Both the position numbers and the translations under genes were made by a program. Under the pieces are notes generated by a model. The model saw nothing but the letters and a program-made list of their open reading frames with translations. It was not told the origin of the DNA and did not search any database. A stretch of DNA of 13,379 nt, taken from an uncultured Longilinea sp. (GTDB lineage: Bacteria; Chloroflexota; Anaerolineae; Anaerolineales; Anaerolineaceae). Each line of letters begins with the position of its first letter. Positions within the stretch are counted from its first letter, which is position 1. Shown one piece after another: positions 8,992 through 13,379 of this stretch. Where the stretch lies: NCBI GenBank assembly GCA_937863945.1, contig CALMIB010000347.1, positions 1 through 13,379 on the forward strand, in the 5' to 3' direction.

Positions 8992-9906
8992 CTAAAACCC
9001 AAACTGCTCCATATACCTCTTCGAGACGCGCAGGCCCTCCAGGATCTTCTCTTTGCTGCCCTCGAAGGCGCGATCCTCCACTTCGATGCAGGCGTAGCCG
9101 TCGTAGCCGATGTCGGTCAGCGCCGAGACGAACTTGGCCCATTTCACGTCGCCCAGGCCGGGCAGTTTGGGAACCATATAGTCCAGCGGGTAGGCCAGGC
9201 TGCCGACCTCGTTCAGCCTGTCGGGGAACATCTTGATGTCCTTGAAATGCACGTGGAACAGCCTGTCCTTGAACTCGTACAGCGGGCGGATGTAGTCCAT
9301 GCCCTGCCAGACGAAGTGCGAAGGGTCGAAATTCAGGCCAAAGTAGGGGCTGGGGATGATTTTGTACATCTCGCGCCAGATGCGCGGCGAGGTGGCCAGG
9401 TTTTGCCCGCCGGGCCACTGGTCGCGGCCGAACAGCATGGGGCAGTTCTCGATGGCCACCTGCACGCCCAGCGATTCGGCGTAGGCGATGATGGATGGCC
9501 AGAGCTGGCGGAACAACTCCAGGTTTTCTTCGATGGTCTTGTTCTGATCGCGGCCGATGAAGGTGGTGACGCGCCCGACGCCCAGTTTGGCGCTGGCAGC
9601 CATGACCTTCTTGAGGTGGTCGATGCTGGCCTGGCGTTTGGCCAGGTCGCCGTCCATCGGGTTGGGGTAATAGGCCAACGCGGAGATCTCCACGCCCTTC
9701 GCCTGGCACAGATCTAGAATTTCGGCCGCTTCCGCATCGCCCAGGTTTTCCACGTCGATGTGGCTGACGCCGGCGTAGCGCCGTTCGGCTTTGCCGCGCG
9801 GCCAGCAGGCCACTTCCACGCAGCGATAGCCCAGCTCCGCGGCCACGTCCAGCGTCTCTTCAAAATTCCAACCGTCCAGAATTGCGCTCACAAAACCCAG
9901 TTTCAT
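8992..9906 (-). CDS. Sugar phosphate isomerase/epimerase-like TIM-barrel protein
   Basis: A 304-residue protein of the xylose-isomerase-like TIM barrel/AP-endonuclease 2 superfamily (IolE/IolI, hexulose-phosphate isomerase and tagatose epimerase relatives). It starts on beta-strand 1 (MKLGFVSAIL). Likely metal ligands are Glu153 in VAIEN, Asp194 and His197 in FDPSH, His218 or His220 in FHVHFKD, and Glu275 in ACIEVED. These make an intact divalent-metal site for isomerisation, epimerisation or dehydration of a sugar or keto-cyclitol. It follows the dehydrogenase by 14 bases and is last in the operon. The frame runs 46 codons further upstream, inside the dehydrogenase gene, but ATG 9906 has an SD and the family N-terminus. 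The exact reaction cannot be read from the sequence. No signal peptide, so cytoplasmic. Confidence 0.9.
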   Translation of the reverse strand: MKLGFVSAILDGWNFEETLDVAAELGYRCVEVACWPRGKAERRYAGVSHIDVENLGDAEAAEILDLCQAKGVEISALAYYPNPMDGDLAKRQASIDHLKKVMAASAKLGVGRVTTFIGRDQNKTIEENLELFRQLWPSIIAYAESLGVQVAIENCPMLFGRDQWPGGQNLATSPRIWREMYKIIPSPYFGLNFDPSHFVWQGMDYIRPLYEFKDRLFHVHFKDIKMFPDRLNEVGSLAYPLDYMVPKLPGLGDVKWAKFVSALTDIGYDGYACIEVEDRAFEGSKEKILEGLRVSKRYMEQFGF

Positions 9907-9915
9907 GCTGTTTTT

Positions 9916-9922
9916 CTCCCTC
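9916..9922 (-). promoter_or_regulatory. Ribosome binding site fixing the isomerase start
   Basis: The minus strand reads TGAGGGAG, nine bases before ATG 9906. The Shine-Dalgarno directly abuts and partly overlaps the TGA stop of the upstream dehydrogenase (9923-9921). This suggests translational coupling and supports the short start over the longer open frame. Confidence 0.65.
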
Positions 9923-10961
9923 AGTCCTGTTTTACCGCCACCGTGCGGCCGGTCTGCGACGATTCGATGCTGGCGAAGATCACGCGCATGGTCTTGAGCA
10001 CCTCGGCGCCCGAGATGTCCGGCTCGCGTTTCTCCGCCAGGCACTCCACGAAGGCATCGATGATGCCGGAGCTGGTTTGATTGTCGTTGGTCTGGATCTT
10101 GTCGACCTCGTAGAGGATGCGCTCACCGCCGCGGGTGGTCACCTGGATGGCAAATTGCGGGTCGTCGTACAGGCGCATAATCCCCTGGGTGCCGTACAGC
10201 ACGGTGCTGTTGTCTTCCGCGCCGTAGAAGGTCCAACTGGCGGTCATGCTGCCCAGCGCGCCGCCCGACAGGCGGTAGATGCACACGGCGTTATCGTCCA
10301 CGCCGATCAGGTTGCCGGCGGCGTCGCGCTTGTCCACCGTGAGCAGGCGGGCGGTGGTTTCCACCACCACCTGGCCGGTCAGGTAGTGAATCAGGTCGGT
10401 CTTGTGCACGCCCAGGTCGGCCATGGCGCCCATGGCGGCCTTGTTCTTGTCGAAGAACCACACGTTCTGGCCGGGGTCCACCGACCAGGTTTCGGGGCCG
10501 CCGTGGCCGAAGGTGGTGCGGAAGCCGACGATCTCGCCGATTAGCCCGGCAGCGATCAGTTCGCGCGCCCGGACGTGCGCTTTGGCCAGGCGCTGGTTCT
10601 GCCCGATCATCAGGGTGCGCTTCGTTTCGCGGGCGGTTTGCACCATGGCCTCGCAGTCGGCCAGGGTGGTGGCCATGGGCTTTTCGCACAGCACGTGCTT
10701 GCCGGCCCGCAGCGCGGCGATGCTGATTTCGGCATGGGTAACGTTGGAGGTGCACACGCTGACCGCGTCGATGTGCTTATCCGCCAGCAGTTCCTCCACC
10801 GAGCCGTAGGCTTTGCCGCCGTACTTTTTGGCCAGTTCGGCGGCGCGCGTCGGGTTCAAGTCGTAAAATCCGGTAAGAGTCGCGCCGGGGTTGGCGGCGT
10901 ATTCGGGGATATGCCGCACCTGGGCGATTTTGCCGCAGCCGATGATGCCGATCTTGATCAT
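9921..10961 (-). CDS. Gfo/Idh/MocA family NAD(P)-dependent oxidoreductase
   Basis: A 346-residue protein, full length for the family. The N-terminal Rossmann fold has the dinucleotide motif GIIGCGKIA (5-13) and an acidic residue after strand 2 (Asp34), which favours NAD over NADP. The family EKP motif is at 93-95 (LCEKPMA), its Lys being part of the usual active site. The C-terminal domain has the catalytic-type DLGVH, with Asp182 and His186. Family members oxidise or reduce a hydroxyl/keto group on sugars, inositols or related polyols. It lies downstream of a CUT2 permease and directly before a TIM-barrel isomerase, a pairing common in inositol and rare-sugar catabolism. It has the strongest ribosome binding site in the window and is preceded by a large palindrome. 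Substrate unknown; cytoplasmic. Confidence 0.93.
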   Translation of the reverse strand: MIKIGIIGCGKIAQVRHIPEYAANPGATLTGFYDLNPTRAAELAKKYGGKAYGSVEELLADKHIDAVSVCTSNVTHAEISIAALRAGKHVLCEKPMATTLADCEAMVQTARETKRTLMIGQNQRLAKAHVRARELIAAGLIGEIVGFRTTFGHGGPETWSVDPGQNVWFFDKNKAAMGAMADLGVHKTDLIHYLTGQVVVETTARLLTVDKRDAAGNLIGVDDNAVCIYRLSGGALGSMTASWTFYGAEDNSTVLYGTQGIMRLYDDPQFAIQVTTRGGERILYEVDKIQTNDNQTSSGIIDAFVECLAEKREPDISGAEVLKTMRVIFASIESSQTGRTVAVKQD

Positions 10962-10968
10962 AATTCCA

Positions 10969-10978
10969 CACCTCCTAA
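10969..10978 (-). promoter_or_regulatory. Near-perfect ribosome binding site of the oxidoreductase
   Basis: The minus strand reads TTTAGGAGGTGTGG before ATG 10961, an almost complete anti-Shine-Dalgarno match at normal spacing. It begins a few bases after the outer arm of the palindrome at 10986-11117, so initiation here may be isolated from the structure upstream. Confidence 0.8.
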
Positions 10979-10985
10979 AGGGAAT

Positions 10986-11117
10986 TTAACCACGGAGGCA
11001 CGGAGTACACGGAGAAGACAAAAATAATAAAGAGAAGTAAATTTGAAGGCCAGATGGAATTGTTCCATTTTATCTTCTTCTCTTTATACTCCGTGCTCTC
11101 CGTGTCTCCGTGGTGAA
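10986..11117. repeat. Nested palindromic element of CACGGAG repeats inside the sugar operon
   Basis: Outer arms 10986-11014 and 11089-11117 are inverted repeats matching at 25 of 29 positions. Each arm holds three CACGGAG units at 8-9 bp spacing. Inside, ATAAAGAGAAG (11027-11037) pairs perfectly with 11077-11087. At the centre ATGGAA, loop TTG and TTCCAT (11054-11068) form a third perfect hairpin. The element fills the permease-oxidoreductase gap almost exactly and has no coding capacity. It resembles a non-autonomous palindromic repeat of the REP/MITE kind. In RNA it could fold into one long stem that sets relative expression or mRNA stability of the flanking genes. Confidence 0.85.
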
Positions 11118-11122
11118 TAGTC

Positions 11123-12169
11123 TTACGCGTTGTTTTCTTTCTTTTGCAGCAGCACCGCGCCGATAACGATGACGCCCTTGAAGGCCTCGCGCAGGAAGGG
11201 CGGCACGCCCAGCAGGTTGAGCAGGTTGTTCATCACCGCGATGATCAGCGTGCCCAGCACTGTGCCGAGAATGGAGCCCTTGCCGCCGGCCATGCTGGTG
11301 CCGCCCACGATGACCGCTGAGATGGCGTCCATTTCGTAGCCTGAGCCGGCGTTGGCATAGTCCATCGAGCCGATGCGCGCCACCTGCAAAATGGCCGAAA
11401 GGCTTACCAGCAGGCCCATCAGCGCATAGATGCGGGTTTTGATTTTATTGACGTTGACGCCCGACAGACGCGAGGCGCGCTCATTTGAGCCGATGGCGAT
11501 GGCCTGGCGGCCGAAGGTGGTGCGCGTGAAAACGACGTACAGGATGCCGGCCGTGACGATCCAGTAAATGATCGGCATGAGCAGTTGCCCGCCCACGTTC
11601 AGGCTGGCGATGTTGAGAAATTCCCTGGGCACGGCCGGGGTGTAGCCGGTCATGAAGTGCTGCGTCACGCTGCGGAAGATTTTCATGGTGCCCAGCGTGG
11701 CAATGAAGGGCGGCAGTTTGCCGCGCGTGATGAGCAGCCCGGTGAGCTGGCCCAGCAGCGTGCCCAACACAACCGCCACGGCGATGCTGATGAGGATGGC
11801 CGGCGTGCCGGTGATGCCCAGGCGCAGCAGCACGCCCATCGGACCGGTATCGATCAACACCATCAGCACCGCGCCGACCGCCACCAGCGTGGAACCCACC
11901 GCCAGGTCGATGCCGCCGGAGATGATCACGAAGGTCATGCCCAGCGCGATGATGCCGATGCCCGAGTTATTGCGCAGGATGTTGATCCAGTTTTGCCACC
12001 AGGTGGCGAACCAACTGCCGAACGAGTCGAATTCAAAGCCCAGCGCCAGGGTCTGCAGGATGATCATCACCACCAGCGCGGCGCCGGTGCTGAACAGCGG
12101 GCGGGTGGACCACATGCTGCCAAACCAGGAAAAAACATTCTGGGGTTTCTGGCTGTTTGCTGCTTTCAT
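11123..12169 (-). CDS. CUT2-type sugar ABC transporter permease (RbsC-like)
   Basis: A 348-residue, very hydrophobic inner-membrane protein of the branched-chain/CUT2 permease family (RbsC, XylH, AraH relatives). Motifs include GGIDLAVGS (85-93), the cytoplasmic IGSNERASRLSGVNV and the conserved GGTSMAGGKGS (289-299) before the last helices. About eight to ten membrane segments are visible. The first runs from about residue 25 after a short polar cytoplasmic tail. It would form the channel with the ATPase 26 bases upstream. The start ATG 12169 is preceded by AAGGAAGAG. The open frame continues 99 codons upstream, but that stretch is an out-of-frame overlap with the ATPase gene and reads as arginine/glycine-rich noise. 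Family substrates are pentoses, hexoses, inositol and autoinducer-2; which one applies is not visible. Confidence 0.93.
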   Translation of the reverse strand: MKAANSQKPQNVFSWFGSMWSTRPLFSTGAALVVMIILQTLALGFEFDSFGSWFATWWQNWINILRNNSGIGIIALGMTFVIISGGIDLAVGSTLVAVGAVLMVLIDTGPMGVLLRLGITGTPAILISIAVAVVLGTLLGQLTGLLITRGKLPPFIATLGTMKIFRSVTQHFMTGYTPAVPREFLNIASLNVGGQLLMPIIYWIVTAGILYVVFTRTTFGRQAIAIGSNERASRLSGVNVNKIKTRIYALMGLLVSLSAILQVARIGSMDYANAGSGYEMDAISAVIVGGTSMAGGKGSILGTVLGTLIIAVMNNLLNLLGVPPFLREAFKGVIVIGAVLLQKKENNA

Positions 12170-12195
12170 GGATTGTCTCTTCCTTATTATCTGGT

Positions 12196-13338
12196 TTAAT
12201 TTAAGGCTGCGCCCGTTGCCAGCCGCATAATATCGTGCTCGTTCATCCTGTCGCCGCTCACTTCGCCCTGCAGCGCGCCGTGGTACATCACCAGCGCGCG
12301 GTCGCACACGCGGATGATCTCCTGGGCTTCGCTGGAAAGCACCACCACGGCCACGCCCTCGTCGGCCAGGTCGAGAATGATGTCGTAAATCTCTTCTTTG
12401 GCGCCCACGTCCACGCCCTGGGTGGGGTTGTCCAAAATCAGCAGGCGGGGGCGCGTGGAAAGCCACTTGGCCAGCACCACTTTTTGCTGGTTGCCGCCCG
12501 ACAGGTTGGTGATCCGGTCGGACTTGCGCTCCAGCTTGATGCGCAGGCGGTTCACCTGCGCGTCGAATTCCAGGTTCTGGCGCAGCCGGTTGATCAGGCC
12601 GAATTTGGCCAGCCGCGGCCAGGTGACGATCGACCCGTTTTCAAGGATGTTCATATCCTTGAGGATGCCGTTTTCCTTGCGGTTGCGCGGCAGGTAGCCG
12701 ATGCCATAATCCACCGCCTGGGTGGTGCTGCGTACCTTGACCGGCTTGCCCTCATAATAGACCTGGCCGGCGTAATCGCTGCCCGCGCCGATGATGGCCT
12801 GAAACAGCTCGCTGCGGCCGTCGCCCAGCAGCCCGGTGACGCCCAGCACCTCGCCGGCGCGCACCGAGAAGGAAATATCGTGGAAGAATTTGTGGTCGCT
12901 CAGGCTTTCGGCGCGCAGCACCTCGTGGGCGGTGTCGCGCTGGCGCTGCAGGGCCATGGTGCGAATATCGTGGCCCACCATGAAACGCGCCAGATCGTCG
13001 CTGGTCACCTCGCTCACCGCGCCCTCGGCCACCTTTTTGCCGTCGCGCAGAATGGTGAAGCGGTCGCAGATCTGCATGACCTCTTTGAGCTTGTGCGAAA
13101 TGAAAATAATACCCACGCCGTGCCCCTTGAGCGCGCGCATCATGACGAACACACGCTCGATCTCGGGTTCGGTCAGCGAGGAGGTGGGCTCGTCCATGAT
13201 GATGATCGAAGCGTTCATCATCAGCGCGCGGGCAATCTCGACGATCTGCTTGTACGAGGCGTCCAGGTCGCGCACCATGGCGCGCGGATCCAGCTCCAGG
13301 TCCAGCCGGTCGAATACGTCCTGGGTTTCCTGGATCAG
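12196..13338 (-). CDS. CUT2-type sugar ABC transporter ATPase (RbsA-like), N-terminus missing
   Basis: The recognisable part is 380 codons; full-length RbsA-like proteins are about 500 residues. Homology begins at LIQETQDVFDRLDLEL and includes the end of ABC domain 1: VRDLDASYKQIVEIARAL, Walker B IIIMDEP and the switch ISHKL. The first Walker A is absent. Domain 2 is complete: GLLGDGRSEL in place of Walker A, LSGGNQQK and LLILDNPTQGVDVGAK. Numbered from the internal Met at 13278, these are at 149-158, 259-266 and 279-294. Domain 2 lacks the Walker A Lys, the Walker B Glu (Asn284) and the switch His (Ser), so hydrolysis must rest on domain 1. A minus-strand TGA at 13341-13339 interrupts the frame just where homology ends. 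Either the gene is broken or the edge sequence is faulty. Met 13278 is unlikely to be a real start because it lies inside the domain. Confidence 0.85.
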   Translation of the reverse strand: MIQETQDVFDRLDLELDPRAMVRDLDASYKQIVEIARALMMNASIIIMDEPTSSLTEPEIERVFVMMRALKGHGVGIIFISHKLKEVMQICDRFTILRDGKKVAEGAVSEVTSDDLARFMVGHDIRTMALQRQRDTAHEVLRAESLSDHKFFHDISFSVRAGEVLGVTGLLGDGRSELFQAIIGAGSDYAGQVYYEGKPVKVRSTTQAVDYGIGYLPRNRKENGILKDMNILENGSIVTWPRLAKFGLINRLRQNLEFDAQVNRLRIKLERKSDRITNLSGGNQQKVVLAKWLSTRPRLLILDNPTQGVDVGAKEEIYDIILDLADEGVAVVVLSSEAQEIIRVCDRALVMYHGALQGEVSGDRMNEHDIMRLATGAALN

Positions 13339-13346
13339 TCAGGAAA
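13326..13346. repeat. Short inverted repeat at the ATPase break point
   Basis: TTTCCTG (13326-13332) and CAGGAAA (13340-13346) are perfect inverted repeats with a 7-base loop. Homology to the RbsA family stops in this loop, and the in-frame TGA lies at 13339-13341. Confidence 0.7.
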
Positions 13347-13370
13347 GAACGTCAGAAGGAACGTCAGAGG
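13347..13370. repeat. 12-bp tandem repeat at the window edge
   Basis: Two units of about 12 bases share GAACGTCAGA (13347-13356 and 13359-13368), followed by AG/GG. This low-complexity stretch does not encode the expected RbsA sequence in any frame I could read. Confidence 0.55.
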
Positions 13371-13379
13371 GATTGCGTG

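Noticed and set aside
8888..9709. Minus-strand frame overlapping the isomerase in another frame
   Set aside because: The isomerase frame carries a full TIM-barrel motif set; this one is Arg/Pro-rich noise that extends through the intergenic repeats.
11585..12199. Plus-strand His/Asp-rich open frame
   Set aside because: It is antisense to the permease; the His- and Gln-rich composition reflects reversed hydrophobic codons.
8992..13338. Operon as a new defence or mobile system
   Set aside because: All four genes belong to well-known transport and sugar-metabolism families, and no nuclease, toxin, integrase or transposase is present.

Overview
The window is GC-rich bacterial DNA with dense minus-strand coding, one plus-strand gene, and short intergenic gaps full of small repeats. 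The mix of a giant secreted protein built from choice-of-anchor J, carboxypeptidase-regulatory-like and tandem-95 modules, a CUT2 sugar transporter operon with a Gfo/Idh/MocA dehydrogenase and a TIM-barrel isomerase, and CACGGAG-type and heptamer intergenic repeats suggests Chloroflexota, perhaps Anaerolineae. That assignment is inferred from style. No rRNA or tRNA gene is visible to confirm it.

Layout. Positions 1-5349 (minus) are the first 1783 codons of a very large secreted modular protein whose C-terminus lies beyond the left edge. Positions 5350-5710 are an AT-richer gap. Positions 5711-7609 (minus) encode an ABC-F ATPase with a C-terminal coiled coil. Positions 7610-7787 are a divergent promoter region with two small tandem repeat arrays and an extended -10 element facing each way. 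Positions 7788-8810 (plus) encode the DNA polymerase III delta' subunit, probably from a leaderless mRNA. Positions 8811-8991 separate convergent genes and hold a heptamer array, a 23-bp direct repeat and two small hairpins, one terminator-like.

Positions 8992-13338 (minus) form one apparent operon. In transcription order it has a RbsA-like sugar ABC ATPase (N-terminus missing), a RbsC-like permease, a 132-bp palindromic element, a Gfo/Idh/MocA oxidoreductase and a xylose-isomerase-like TIM-barrel enzyme. Together they look like uptake plus oxidation/isomerisation of a sugar or cyclitol. The substrate cannot be read from the sequence, and no substrate-binding protein is in the window.

No CRISPR array, transposase, phage gene or clear new multi-gene system was found. 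The most unusual items are the nested palindrome inside the sugar operon, the two different 7-bp-period arrays flanking holB, the hairpin-associated 23-bp repeats, and the abrupt break in the transporter ATPase gene at the right edge, which sits inside a short inverted repeat and may be an assembly or chimera artefact.
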